A DNA stretch of 8,376 nt from Candidatus Rokuibacteriota bacterium. Its GTDB lineage: Bacteria > Methylomirabilota > Methylomirabilia > Rokubacteriales > JACPHL01. The notes below the pieces were generated by a model. It did not search any database, was not told the DNA's origin, and saw only the letters and a list, made by a program, of their open reading frames with translations. This document shows, one piece after another, positions 1-7,050 of the stretch; within the stretch, counting starts at the first letter, position 1; every line of letters begins with the position of its first letter. Location of the stretch: assembly GCA_016188625.1 (NCBI GenBank), contig JACPHL010000312.1:1-8376 (forward strand), in the 5' to 3' direction. A program made the position numbers and the translations under genes.

Positions 1-142
1 CGTACCGGACGAGCAGGGTCCGCGTCCGGCGGGTGTCCTCGGCCGCGATCAGGTCGGCCTCCTTCAGGACCCGGAGGGCGCGCAGGGTGATGTCCTCCAG
101 GTTCCCGAGGGGGGTCGCCACCACATAGAGGGTCCCGGGCAT
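1..142 (-). CDS. rsmI: RsmI, 16S rRNA (cytidine1402-2'-O)-methyltransferase, N-terminal part (cut by window edge)
   Basis: Only the first 47 codons are present; the gene runs off the low-coordinate edge. RsmI uses S-adenosylmethionine to methylate the 2'-O of C1402 in the 16S rRNA decoding centre; it acts in the cytoplasm on the small ribosomal subunit. The visible N-terminus contains the family hallmarks: a first strand [15 protein letters not shown] (residues 5-19), the start of the tetrapyrrole-methylase fold, then a helix and [16 protein letters not shown] (29-44), the conserved AEDTR block. The ATG at 140-142 gives exactly the usual N-terminus, and a GAGG lies 5 nt upstream. It starts 40 nt after the clpX stop on the same strand, with no terminator visible between, so co-transcription with clpX is likely. 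Identification is from recalled family sequence, and the fragment is short but very characteristic. Confidence 0.88.
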   Translation of the reverse strand, partial: MPGTLYVVATPLGNLEDITLRALRVLKEADLIAAEDTRRTRTLLVRY

Positions 143-182
143 CGGCGCCTCGGGGGGCGGGGCCGCGGCAGGCGGTCACCCC

Positions 183-1433
183 TCAGGCGGATTCCGCGCG
201 GGTCTCCGAGATCAGGAGGGGCCGCTCGCGCCCGAGGATGACCTCGCGGGTGATGATGCACTCCTCGACCCCCTGGAAGGAGGGGAGCTCGTACATGATG
301 TCGAGCATGACCTCCTCCAGGATGGCCCGGAGCCCCCGCGCCCCGGTCCCCCGCTTGAAGGCCTCGCGGGCGACGGCCGCGATGGCGTCGTCGGTGAGCT
401 TGAGGCGGACCTTCTCGAGCTCGAAGTACTTCTGGTACTGCTTGACGATAGCGTTCTTGGGCTCCTTCAGGATGCGCACCAGGGCCGTCTCGTCCAGGTC
501 GTGGAGGGTGGCGACCACGGGGAGGCGCCCCACGAACTCCGGGATCAGGCCGTACCTGAGGAGGTCCTCGGGCTGGACCAGGACGAGGAGGTCGCCGATG
601 GTGCGCTCGCCGCGGGCCTTGATCTCCGCCCCGAAGCCCATCCCGGACTTCCCGATCCGCGCCTCGATGATCTTGTCCAGGCCCACGAAGGCCCCGCCGC
701 AGAGAAAGAGGATGTTGGTGGTATCCACCTGGATGAACTCCTGGTGGGGGTGCTTGCGCCCGCCCTGGGGCGGGACGTTGGCCACCGTCCCCTCCAGGAT
801 CTTCAGCAGGGCCTGCTGGACGCCCTCCCCGGAGACGTCGCGGGTGATGGAGGGGTTCTCGGACTTCCGGGCGATCTTGTCGATCTCGTCGATGTAGACG
901 ATCCCCCGCTCCGCGCGCTCCACGTCGTAGTCGGCGGCCTGCAGGAGGCGGAGGATGATGTTCTCCACGTCCTCCCCCACGTACCCGGCCTCGGTCAGGC
1001 TGGTGGCGTCGGCGATGGTGAAGGGGACCCGCAGGATCCTGGCCAGGGTCTGGGCGAGCAGGGTCTTGCCCGAGCCGGTGGGACCGATGAGGAGGATGTT
1101 CGACTTCTGGAGCTCCACGTCCCCGTGCTCGGCGCCGGCCTCGATCCGCTTGTAGTGGTTGTGGACCGCGACGGCCAGGACCTTCTTGGCCCGCTCCTGA
1201 TCGATGATGTACTGATCGAGGACGGTCTTGATCTCCTGGGGCTTGGGGAGGCTCCGGATCTCGCGGCTCCGCTCCTCCTCCCACTCCTCGGCGATGATGT
1301 CGTTGCAGAGCTCGATGCACTCGTCGCAGATGTAGACCGTCGGCCCGGCGATGAGCTTCCGGACGTCGTTCTGCGACTTGCCGCAGAAGGAGCACTTCAG
1401 CACGTTGCCGTTGCCCTCGCGCGATCGAGCCAT
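183..1433 (-). CDS. clpX: ClpX, ATP-dependent unfoldase subunit of the ClpXP protease
   Basis: Encodes 416 aa, normal for ClpX. The protein forms an AAA+ hexamer that recognises, unfolds and threads substrates into ClpP in the cytoplasm. An N-terminal four-cysteine zinc domain is present (C14, C17, C36, C39). Walker A is GPTGSGKT (117-124), the pore-1 loop GYVGE (150-154), Walker [10 protein letters not shown] (178-186), the RKH loop GGRKHPH (224-230) and the sensor-2 motif GAR (364-366). The ClpP-docking loop reads MGF (265-267) where E. coli has IGF; the position is intact. EFVGRLP (299-305) carries the conserved arginine of the interface region. The ATG at 1431-1433 has AGGGAG 7 nt upstream, overlapping the clpP stop codon, so translation is probably coupled. 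It lies 12 nt after clpP and 40 nt before rsmI. All catalytic motifs are intact. Confidence 0.98.
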   Translation of the reverse strand: MARSREGNGNVLKCSFCGKSQNDVRKLIAGPTVYICDECIELCNDIIAEEWEEERSREIRSLPKPQEIKTVLDQYIIDQERAKKVLAVAVHNHYKRIEAGAEHGDVELQKSNILLIGPTGSGKTLLAQTLARILRVPFTIADATSLTEAGYVGEDVENIILRLLQAADYDVERAERGIVYIDEIDKIARKSENPSITRDVSGEGVQQALLKILEGTVANVPPQGGRKHPHQEFIQVDTTNILFLCGGAFVGLDKIIEARIGKSGMGFGAEIKARGERTIGDLLVLVQPEDLLRYGLIPEFVGRLPVVATLHDLDETALVRILKEPKNAIVKQYQKYFELEKVRLKLTDDAIAAVAREAFKRGTGARGLRAILEEVMLDIMYELPSFQGVEECIITREVILGRERPLLISETRAESA

Positions 1434-1440
1434 GCGGACG

Positions 1441-1446
1441 CTCCCT
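1441..1446 (-). promoter_or_regulatory. clpX ribosome binding site overlapping the clpP stop codon
   Basis: AGGGAG on the minus strand lies 7 nt before the clpX ATG. Its first base is the last base of the clpP TAA (1446-1448). A ribosome terminating on clpP therefore stops on the clpX initiation site, which fits coupled, balanced synthesis of the two ClpXP subunits. Confidence 0.75.
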
Positions 1447-2087
1447 TACTTGGCCTTGTCGCCGCCCGTGACGGCGGCGGCCGCCTGGACCGGCTTGACC
1501 ACCGCCGGCTTGGAGGAGATGACCTCGTCCACGATGCCGTACTCCTTGGCCTGCTCGGCCGTCATGAAGAAGTCCCGGTCGGTGTCGCGCTGGATCTTCT
1601 CCACGGGCTGCCCCGTGTGCTGGACCAGGATCCGGTTCAGCTCGTCACGCAGCCGGAGGATCTCCCGGGCCTGGATGTCGATGTCCGTGGCCTGCCCCTG
1701 CACCCCGGCCAGGGGCTGGTGGATCATGATGCGGGCGTGGGGAAGCGTGAAGCGCTTGCCCTTGGCGCCCGCGCAGAGGAGCAGGGCCCCCATGGAGGCC
1801 GCCTGCCCCATGCAGATGGTGGCGACGTCGGGCTTGATGTACTGCATGGTGTCGTAGATGGCCAGCCCGGCCGTGACGGACCCCCCGGGGCTGTTGACGT
1901 AGAGGTAGACGTCCTTCTCCGGGTCCTCGGCCTCGAGGAAGAGGAGCTGGGCGATCACGAGGTTCGAGATCTCATCCTCGATGTAGCTCGGGATGAAGAT
2001 GATGCGCTCCTTGAGGAGGCGGGAGAAGATGTCGAAGGCCCGCTCCCCCCGGGGGGTCTGCTCGACGACGATGGGTACCAGGCCCAC
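1446..2087 (-). CDS. clpP: ClpP, serine peptidase subunit of the Clp protease
   Basis: ClpP assembles as a double-heptamer chamber that degrades polypeptides fed by ClpX. The catalytic triad is intact: Ser98 in GQAASMGA, His123 in MIHQP and Asp172 in DTDRDFF, numbered from the GTG at 2085-2087. These match the textbook S98/H123/D172 positions exactly. That start gives [11 protein letters not shown], the usual ClpP N-terminus, and has GGAGGAGG 4 nt upstream, so I prefer it (213 aa). An in-frame ATG at 2127-2129 would add 14 Gly-rich residues overlapping tig and has no good Shine-Dalgarno. The loop after the handle strand reads IPSYIEDEI (32-40), where related proteins usually have an LGxPIDDxV-like sequence. 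The C-terminus ends in an Ala/Lys-rich tail of about 20 residues. The gene starts 22 nt after the tig stop and ends 12 nt before clpX. Confidence 0.96.
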   Translation of the reverse strand: MGLVPIVVEQTPRGERAFDIFSRLLKERIIFIPSYIEDEISNLVIAQLLFLEAEDPEKDVYLYVNSPGGSVTAGLAIYDTMQYIKPDVATICMGQAASMGALLLCAGAKGKRFTLPHARIMIHQPLAGVQGQATDIDIQAREILRLRDELNRILVQHTGQPVEKIQRDTDRDFFMTAEQAKEYGIVDEVISSKPAVVKPVQAAAAVTGGDKAK

Positions 2088-2091
2088 AGGT

Positions 2092-2099
2092 CCTCCTCC
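2092..2099 (-). promoter_or_regulatory. strong Shine-Dalgarno that fixes the clpP start
   Basis: GGAGGAGG on the minus strand sits 4 nt (ACCT) before the GTG at 2087, inside the 22-nt tig-clpP gap. It is the best ribosome binding site in the window and argues for the GTG start of clpP rather than the upstream ATG at 2129. It may compensate for the weaker GTG codon. Confidence 0.8.
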
Positions 2100-2109
2100 C
2101 CCCGAGACT

Positions 2110-3399
2110 TTATTCGGGCGTATTCTCATCGCCTGATCGGATGCGGGCGTGCTCGACCAGGAAGGCCAGCGCCCTGGCCTCCCGCATGGCGTGCCGGAGC
2201 CCCTCCAGCTCCCCGCCCCGCTCCAGGAGGCTCCGGACCGCCTGGGGGTTCCGGTTCGACTCGCGCGCGATGCGCGCCACCTCGGCGTCCAGCTCCTCGT
2301 CCGGCACCGTCAACCCCTCGGCCTCGGCGACCGCCTCGAGCAGCAGGGCCCGTTGCACCGCCCGGGCCGCAGAGGGGCGGAGCTCCTCCGTCAGCTTAGC
2401 ATAGTCCCAGGGCAGGGCGTCGGGATCGATGCCGTCCCGCCGGAGCCGCTCGCGGGCGTGGCCGAGCCGGTGGGAGATCTCCCGGTGGACCATCGCCTCG
2501 GGGACCGCGAAGTCGTGGCCGGCCAGGGCGGCGTCCACCACCTTCGCCTCCAGCTCCCGCCGATTCTCGCTCTCCCGCTGGGCCTCCAGCTCCTTCCGCA
2601 CGGCGGCCCGGAGGTCCTCGAGCCCCTGATAGCTCCCCAGGCCCCGGGCCAGGTCGTCGTCCACGGCGGGGACCCACTTCTCCTTGACCTCGACCACCCG
2701 GAGCCGGAGGTGGCCCGCCTTGCCCCGGAGCTCCTCGCGGGGGTGGGTCTCCGGGAAGCGGACCGCCACCTCCCGCTCGTCCCCCGCCCCCAGCCCGACG
2801 ACCGCCTCCTCCATCTCCGGGAGGACCCGGCCCTGGCCGATCGGAAAGGCGTAGCCCTGCTCCTCGCGCGGCTCGGCGCCTTCGGGGGTGACGGCGTAGT
2901 CCACGATGACCTGATCCCCGTCCCGGGCCGGGCGCCCCACCGCCCGCAACTCGGCCTGCTGCTCGGCCAGGGCCTGAAGGGCCGCCTCCACGTCGGCGTC
3001 GGTGAGCGGCCGCGGCGCGTGCTCCACCTCGACCCCCTGGTAGGCCCCCAGGGTGATGGCCGGCTTGACCTCCACGGCGGCGGTGAAGCGGAGGGGCTGG
3101 TCCTCGGCGAGCACGAGGTCCCGCAGCTCGGGCTCCTCCACGGGACGGAGCCCGGCCTCGGCGACGGCCCGGCGGTAGATGTCCGGGATGAGGCGCTCGG
3201 CCACCTCCCGGCGCACCTCGTCGGCGAAGTGGAGGCGGATCAGGTGCCTGGGGACCCGTCCCTTGCGGAATCCCGGCAGGCGGGCCTGGCGCTGGACCCG
3301 GCCCAACGCTTCCTCCCAGGCCGCCTGCACGACATCCTGAGGGGTCTCGACCGCCAGAGCGCGGCGGCAGCCGTCCAGTTCCTGAACCTCCACCTTCAT
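2110..3399 (-). CDS. tig: Trigger factor, ribosome-associated chaperone with peptidyl-prolyl isomerase domain
   Basis: Encodes 429 aa, close to the usual 430-450. Trigger factor docks at the ribosomal exit tunnel and shields nascent chains. The N-terminal ribosome-binding domain (about 1-115) contains the signature loop GFRKGRVP (43-50). An FKBP-type isomerase domain spans about 155-240 ([10 protein letters not shown], then [31 protein letters not shown]). The helical C-terminal chaperone domain fills about 245-429. In the isomerase domain the common IPGFEE-like segment reads LPEMEE (193-198), so isomerase activity may be weak; this is inference. The ATG at 3397-3399 starts the typical [10 protein letters not shown] and has GAAGG 4 nt upstream. 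The frame stays open to 3552, but the extra 51 codons do not resemble the family and cross the promoter. A promoter lies at 3541-3569, and clpP follows 22 nt after the stop, giving the classic tig-clpP-clpX order. Confidence 0.95.
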   Translation of the reverse strand: MKVEVQELDGCRRALAVETPQDVVQAAWEEALGRVQRQARLPGFRKGRVPRHLIRLHFADEVRREVAERLIPDIYRRAVAEAGLRPVEEPELRDLVLAEDQPLRFTAAVEVKPAITLGAYQGVEVEHAPRPLTDADVEAALQALAEQQAELRAVGRPARDGDQVIVDYAVTPEGAEPREEQGYAFPIGQGRVLPEMEEAVVGLGAGDEREVAVRFPETHPREELRGKAGHLRLRVVEVKEKWVPAVDDDLARGLGSYQGLEDLRAAVRKELEAQRESENRRELEAKVVDAALAGHDFAVPEAMVHREISHRLGHARERLRRDGIDPDALPWDYAKLTEELRPSAARAVQRALLLEAVAEAEGLTVPDEELDAEVARIARESNRNPQAVRSLLERGGELEGLRHAMREARALAFLVEHARIRSGDENTPE

Positions 3400-3418
3400 C
3401 GGCCCTTCACGAAAGCAA

Positions 3419-3452
3419 CCCCCCGGACCGGCCGTCAAGGCTCGCCGGGGGG
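3419..3452 (-). terminator. GC hairpin with T-rich tail ahead of tig (possible attenuator)
   Basis: On the minus strand CCCCCCGG (3452-3445) can pair with CCGGGGGG (3426-3419) around an 18-nt loop. An alternative fold pairs CCCCC/GGGGG and CCGGC/GCCGG with a 3-nt bulge. It is followed directly by TTGCTTTC and, 11 nt after the stem, by the tig Shine-Dalgarno. Stem plus short T-rich tract resembles a weak intrinsic terminator, so it could act as an attenuator or a roadblock to readthrough. The tract is short and interrupted, so this could also be chance pairing in a G+C-rich region. Confidence 0.4.
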
Positions 3453-3500
3453 GCGGACCACCGTTCAACCACCTGGGGGCAACAAGGTCGAGTGGAGACT

Positions 3501-3537
3501 TTCGGGCCCCCGGGGAACTCTCCCAGGGCAGCCCGAA
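3501..3537 (-). repeat. imperfect inverted repeat (hairpin) at the start of the tig leader
   Basis: On the minus strand TTCGGGC (3537-3531) pairs with GCCCGAA (3507-3501). Inside, CCC/GGG and GGGA/TCCC continue the stem with one mismatch and a small internal loop, ending in a 4-nt loop; about 14 pairs in all. No T-run follows on either strand, so it is not a standard intrinsic terminator. It begins almost at the predicted tig transcription start. It could stabilise the 5' end of the mRNA, bind a regulator as DNA, or help end the upstream transcript. Confidence 0.5.
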
Positions 3538-3540
3538 GAC

Positions 3541-3569
3541 ATTGTCCGACAAGAAGGGGCGTGTGTCAA
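3541..3569 (-). promoter_or_regulatory. sigma70-type promoter for tig-clpP-clpX
   Basis: The minus strand has a perfect -35 box TTGACA (3569-3564), a 17-nt spacer, and a -10 box GACAAT (3546-3541) matching TATAAT at four of six positions, including the important second A and last T. The start would be near 3534, about 135 nt before the tig ATG. The -35 box lies 12 nt beyond the nitrilase-family stop codon. The box is AT-richer than its surroundings. No heat-shock sigma32 -10 (CCCCAT-like) is seen at a suitable spacing, nor a CIRCE element. Confidence 0.7.
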
Positions 3570-3581
3570 GTCATCACCGCG

Positions 3582-4379
3582 CTACGACCCGACATCCTCG
3601 TCGCTGACGAGCCGGCCGTAGAGGTCCGGGCGGCGGTGGGCGTAGATCGCCTCGTGCATCCGCCAGACGTCCACCTCGAAGAGGTTGATCTCCGCGGTGA
3701 GGATCTCCTCCTTCTCGCCGGCCAGGGCGATCAGGTCCCCCTCCGGGTTGAAGACGGCGCTCTGCCCGCCGTGGCCGACCCCGACCCTGTTGGCGAAGAG
3801 GGTGAAGACCTGATTGTCCAGGGCGATGGCCGCGGCGCGGCGGTGCATGTACTTGATGTCGAAGGTCGCGGGGACGGCGGCGATGATGACGATGATCTTG
3901 GCGCCCTGCAGCGCCAGCACCCGCGCGGCCTCGGGGAAGGCGGCGTCGAAGCAGACCAGGATGCCGATCCGGTCCAGCGGGGTGTCGAAGGCCCGCAGCT
4001 CCTCCCCCGCGTCGAAGCTCTCCGTCCAGTGGACGTGGGTCTTGGCGTACCGCTCGACCTTGTCGCGGCTCACGTAGACCGCCAGGTTGTAGAGGCGGCC
4101 GTCGATCTGGTCGAACTCCCCGAAGATCACCCGCGTGTCGAGCTCCCGGGCGAAGGCGTAGAGGTCCTCCTCCAGGGCGCGGGGGGTGCGGGCGATCATC
4201 TCCAGGATCTCGCGCTTGGGGGCGCTGGAGTAGATGTGGCCGTGCACCACCAGCTCGGGGAAGACGATGAGGTCCACCTCCCGGTGCTCGCGGATGATCT
4301 CCTTCATCTTGGCGATGTTGAGATCGGGCCGGTAGATGTCGATGTCGATCTGGGCGATGGCGACGCGCTTGTGCATCAT
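3582..4379 (-). CDS. nitrilase-superfamily carbon-nitrogen hydrolase
   Basis: Encodes 265 aa, a usual size for a single-domain nitrilase-superfamily amidase. These cytoplasmic enzymes hydrolyse amide, carbamoyl or nitrile C-N bonds through a Glu-Lys-Cys triad. All three residues are visible: E42 in VFPEL, K113 in YAKTHVHW and C143 in VCFDAAFPE. The accompanying FDAGEEL (122-128) matches the family's usual FxxG segment with a second glutamate. No signal peptide is seen. Two adjacent ATGs (4377-4379 and 4374-4376) could start it; GAGG lies 7 nt before the first. It follows the symporter stop by 28 nt and is the last gene of the accessory set, just ahead of the tig promoter. The context suggests it releases ammonia or an amine from a solute brought in by the symporter, or from its oxidation product. 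The substrate cannot be read from the sequence, and N-carbamoyl or omega-amidase activities are equally possible. Confidence 0.88.
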   Translation of the reverse strand: MMHKRVAIAQIDIDIYRPDLNIAKMKEIIREHREVDLIVFPELVVHGHIYSSAPKREILEMIARTPRALEEDLYAFARELDTRVIFGEFDQIDGRLYNLAVYVSRDKVERYAKTHVHWTESFDAGEELRAFDTPLDRIGILVCFDAAFPEAARVLALQGAKIIVIIAAVPATFDIKYMHRRAAAIALDNQVFTLFANRVGVGHGGQSAVFNPEGDLIALAGEKEEILTAEINLFEVDVWRMHEAIYAHRRPDLYGRLVSDEDVGS

Positions 4380-4407
4380 CTCCCATCCTCGAGCCGGGCG
4401 CCCCGGA

Positions 4408-6030
4408 CTAGACGGCGACCTCGATGAGGCGGCAGAGCCCCACGATGGCCAGGAAGTAGCCGGCGATCCCCGCGTAGACGAGGGGCCAGCGGATGCGGGT
4501 CGGCTCGGGCGGCCCGAGGCGGACCTCCCCCTCCGGGCCGGTCTCCACGGGGGACAGCGCCGCCGCGACCAGGATGGTCGCCGCGAATCCCGTCACGTTC
4601 CACCACAGCCACGAGACCGACGTGACCTGCCAGAGGACGATGTTGAGGCCCACGCCCGCCAGGATCCCGGCCTTGGTGCTCCCCGGGCGCGCCCAGCGCG
4701 TCAGGATGCCGAGCACGAAGGCGGCCAGGATCGGGCCGTAGAGGAGGCTGCCGATGGCGTTGATGAGGACGATGGTGGTCTGCCGGGTCGCCTCCGGGGT
4801 GGCGGTGAAGAGCAGGGCGAAGGCGATGCAGAACACCCCCCAGAAGACGGTGAAGAGCTTCGAGGCCCGGAGGTAGTGGGCCGCGTCGCCGTCCCGCTTC
4901 CAGTACCGCTGGTAGAAGTCGCGGACCGTCACCGCGCTCATGGAGTTGAGGGCCGAGTCCAGGCTCGACATGAACGCCGAGAGGATGGCGACGAAGAGCA
5001 ACCCGATGCCCCCGGGGGGGAGGTAAGCGAGGATGAAGAGCGGGACCATCCGGTCGGGATCGCGCTCCAGGGTGGCCGCGACGGCGTCCGGGCTGGACCC
5101 CATGACGGCGGCCGCCTGCCCGAGGAACTCCGGCGTGGCCACCACCGCGCCGACGAAGACCCCCATCAGGGTGTAGAGGAGCACCACGGGGAACCGCCCG
5201 AAGGCGTTGACCAGGAGCGACTTCCTGACGTCGTCGATCCGGCCCACGCTGAGCTCCCGCTGGACCTGGCTCTGGTCGCACCCGTAGTAGGACATGTAGA
5301 GGAAGAGGCCGCCCAGCGTCATGGGCCAGAAGGCGTAGGTCCCCTCCTGGTCCAGGCCCCACCGGCCGAAGTCGAGGATCCGGAGGCGCTCAGGGTCGAG
5401 GGCACTCCACGCGGGGCCCCAGCCCACCAGGTTGAGGGCGACCCCGCCGCAGATGAGGATGCCCACCATGATGATGAGCATCTGGGCCACGTCGGTGAGG
5501 ATGACGACCCGGATTCCCCCCAGCACGTCGTAGAGGATCGTCACCGCGCCGATGACCAGGATGGCCGTCCAGGTCGAGATGCCCAGGGCGGTGGAGAGGA
5601 TGAGGCCGGCGGCCAGCACGGACACGGCCGTGGCCAGGCCGCGGCCGACCTGGAAGAGGAGGCTGACGATGGTGCGGGTCCCCGCGTCGAAGCGCTGCTC
5701 CAGGTACTCGTAGATGCTCACCACCCCCGCGCGGTGGAAGACGGGGATGAGGATCGCCATGACGAAGATGAGCGCCAGCGGCACGCCGAACTCGTAGGCC
5801 AGCCACTTCATCCCGCCGTCGCCCTTGAGGGCGACGAAGGCGGGGGCGGAGACGAAGCTGATGGCCCCGAGCTGGGTGGCCATGGTGGAGAGCCCGGACT
5901 GCCACCACCGGACCGTCCGCCCCCCCAGGTAGTAATCGCTGATGGTCCGCTGCGACCGGGCCAGGACGCCCCCCGTGGCGACGATCCCGACGAGGTAGAA
6001 GGCGATGACCCCCCAGTCGAAGAGGCTCAT
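4408..6030 (-). CDS. sodium:solute symporter family (SSS) transporter
   Basis: Encodes 540 aa with about 13-14 hydrophobic segments (first at residues 4-23, last near 515-535), an inner-membrane protein of the SSS/SGLT family that couples solute uptake to sodium entry. The family core is clear. The first repeat begins with WWQSGLSTMATQLGAISFV (42-60). YYGCDQSQVQREL (248-260) matches the DQxxVQR region. AILSAFMSSLDSALNSMSA (348-366) is the SSS signature, with the Ser-Ser pair (355-356) that binds sodium at the Na2 site. Family members carry sugars, inositol, proline, pantothenate, carboxylates or iodide, and the substrate here is unknown. The ATG at 6028-6030 lies 3 nt after the oxidoreductase B stop with only a weak Shine-Dalgarno, so translation is probably coupled. 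A polar, proline-rich stretch (494-514) precedes the last helix. Confidence 0.95.
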   Translation of the reverse strand: MSLFDWGVIAFYLVGIVATGGVLARSQRTISDYYLGGRTVRWWQSGLSTMATQLGAISFVSAPAFVALKGDGGMKWLAYEFGVPLALIFVMAILIPVFHRAGVVSIYEYLEQRFDAGTRTIVSLLFQVGRGLATAVSVLAAGLILSTALGISTWTAILVIGAVTILYDVLGGIRVVILTDVAQMLIIMVGILICGGVALNLVGWGPAWSALDPERLRILDFGRWGLDQEGTYAFWPMTLGGLFLYMSYYGCDQSQVQRELSVGRIDDVRKSLLVNAFGRFPVVLLYTLMGVFVGAVVATPEFLGQAAAVMGSSPDAVAATLERDPDRMVPLFILAYLPPGGIGLLFVAILSAFMSSLDSALNSMSAVTVRDFYQRYWKRDGDAAHYLRASKLFTVFWGVFCIAFALLFTATPEATRQTTIVLINAIGSLLYGPILAAFVLGILTRWARPGSTKAGILAGVGLNIVLWQVTSVSWLWWNVTGFAATILVAAALSPVETGPEGEVRLGPPEPTRIRWPLVYAGIAGYFLAIVGLCRLIEVAV

Positions 6031-6033
6031 GGC

Positions 6034-7050
6034 TCAGCGGGCGAGGGGCAGGGAGACGGGTCGGCCGGTCTCGCCGGAGCGGTAGGCGGCCAGGGTGATC
6101 TCGAGGGCGGCCCGGGCGTCGGCGCCGGTGATGGCCGGCTCTCGGCCCGCCTCGACCGCGGTGATGAACTCGTCCACCAGGCCGGGGATGTCGGCGCGCC
6201 ACCAGGGGAGGCGCTCGGCCCGGGCCTCGTCGGCCAGCTCCATGTCGTGGTAGGGCTTCTCGATGAGGACCGCCCCGGCCGTGCCCAGGACCTCGAAGCT
6301 CACGCTCAGCCAGCTCGGGTTCCCGGGGGGGTTCGCCCACCCGCTCTCCAGGGAGGCGACGACGCCGTTGTCGAACTCGATCACCGCCGTGCCCAGGTCG
6401 TCCACCTCGATGTCGGGGTGGACCAACCGGCCGATCCGGGCGTAGACCCGGCGGGCCTCGGCCCCGGCCAGCCAGCGGAGGGCGTCGATGGCGTGGATCC
6501 CGATGTCCCCGAACCCCCCGAACCCAGCGCGGGCCTTGTCGAAGAACCAGCCCGTGTCGAGGCCGGGGATTCCCCGCGGGAGCTTCCCGTACTTGGTGGC
6601 GTGGATGTGCCGCACGGTCCCGAGCGCGCCCTGGTCGATCAGCGCCTTGAGCCGCATCACCGGGACCTGGTAGCGCGGGTTGAAGGGGACCATGAGCCTC
6701 ACCCCGTGCGCCCGCGCCACCTCGAGGATCGCGTCGGCCTCCTCCAGGGTCGTGGCCAGGGGCTTGTCGCAGAGGATGTGGACCCCGCGCGGCGCCAGCT
6801 CCCGGATCACGGCCAGGTGCTGATCGGGCGGGGTCCCGATGTAGGCCGCGCCGATCCGCTCCCCCTCCCAGAGCTCCCCGAGACCCTCCAGGTAGCGCGC
6901 CCCGAAGCGCCGGGCGTCCCGGCGCGCGAGGTCGCGGTTTGCCCCGGTCGCCACGACCGCCGCGAGGCGCGCCCGCGGGTGGCCGGCGATGGCGGGGGCG
7001 TACTTGGGGAGGTGGGCGTGGTCGTACCCGACGATGGCAAAGCTCAGCAC
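6034..7050 (-). CDS. Gfo/Idh/MocA-family oxidoreductase B (divergent nucleotide-binding loop)
   Basis: Encodes 338 aa from a GTG at 7048-7050. Family members are cytoplasmic NAD(P)-dependent dehydrogenases of sugars, cyclitols and related compounds. The C-terminal half is typical: CDKP (94-97) with the catalytic lysine K96, and GFGDIGIHAIDALRWLAG (179-196) with the conserved aspartate and H186. The N-terminal dinucleotide loop is unusual: IVGYDHAHLPKY (6-17) in place of the common GxGxxG or GxGG. The GTG overlaps the oxidoreductase A stop (GTGCTGA, 7 nt overlap). No other plausible start is nearby: the next methionine is residue 120, and the open frame upstream of the GTG (to 7395) encodes arginine/proline-rich shadow sequence. 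The Shine-Dalgarno is poor, which fits translational coupling. It probably acts in the same pathway as oxidoreductase A on a different intermediate. Confidence 0.92.
   Translation of the reverse strand: MLSFAIVGYDHAHLPKYAPAIAGHPRARLAAVVATGANRDLARRDARRFGARYLEGLGELWEGERIGAAYIGTPPDQHLAVIRELAPRGVHILCDKPLATTLEEADAILEVARAHGVRLMVPFNPRYQVPVMRLKALIDQGALGTVRHIHATKYGKLPRGIPGLDTGWFFDKARAGFGGFGDIGIHAIDALRWLAGAEARRVYARIGRLVHPDIEVDDLGTAVIEFDNGVVASLESGWANPPGNPSWLSVSFEVLGTAGAVLIEKPYHDMELADEARAERLPWWRADIPGLVDEFITAVEAGREPAITGADARAALEITLAAYRSGETGRPVSLPLAR

Larger units (their letters stand above)
3400..3540 (-). other. leader region of the tig-clpP-clpX transcript
   Basis: This untranslated stretch of about 135-140 nt lies between the predicted transcription start (near 3534) and the tig ATG. 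It holds two inverted repeats, listed separately, and an 11-nt spaced direct repeat of GGTGGT (3457-3473). No short ORF with a convincing ribosome binding site was seen, and no known riboswitch class was recognised. Confidence 0.5.

Noticed and set aside
64-1395. 443-codon minus-strand frame overlapping clpX in another frame
   Set aside because: Arg/Pro/Gly-rich out-of-frame reading of clpX, which has every expected motif in its own frame.
501-2399. 632-codon open frame on the plus strand
   Set aside because: Antisense to clpX, clpP and the end of tig; biased composition and no recognisable motif.
3457-3473. direct repeat GGTGGT with 11-nt period in the tig leader
   Set aside because: Only two 6-nt copies in a G+C-rich stretch; the one-helical-turn spacing is suggestive, but chance explains it.
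3400-3552. 51-codon N-terminal extension of trigger factor from a TTG at 3552
   Set aside because: The extension is not family-like, and its first codons lie in the promoter, upstream of the predicted transcription start. The ATG at 3399 gives the canonical N-terminus with a ribosome binding site.
3541-3575. heat-shock sigma32 promoter ahead of tig
   Set aside because: CTTGACA resembles the sigma32 -35 box, but the only C-rich candidate (CCCCTTCT) is about 4 nt away rather than 11-16, while a sigma70 -10 box sits at the ideal 17 nt.
2149-3621. 490-codon open frame on the plus strand
   Set aside because: Antisense to tig and its promoter; Leu/Gly/Pro-rich shadow of the real gene.
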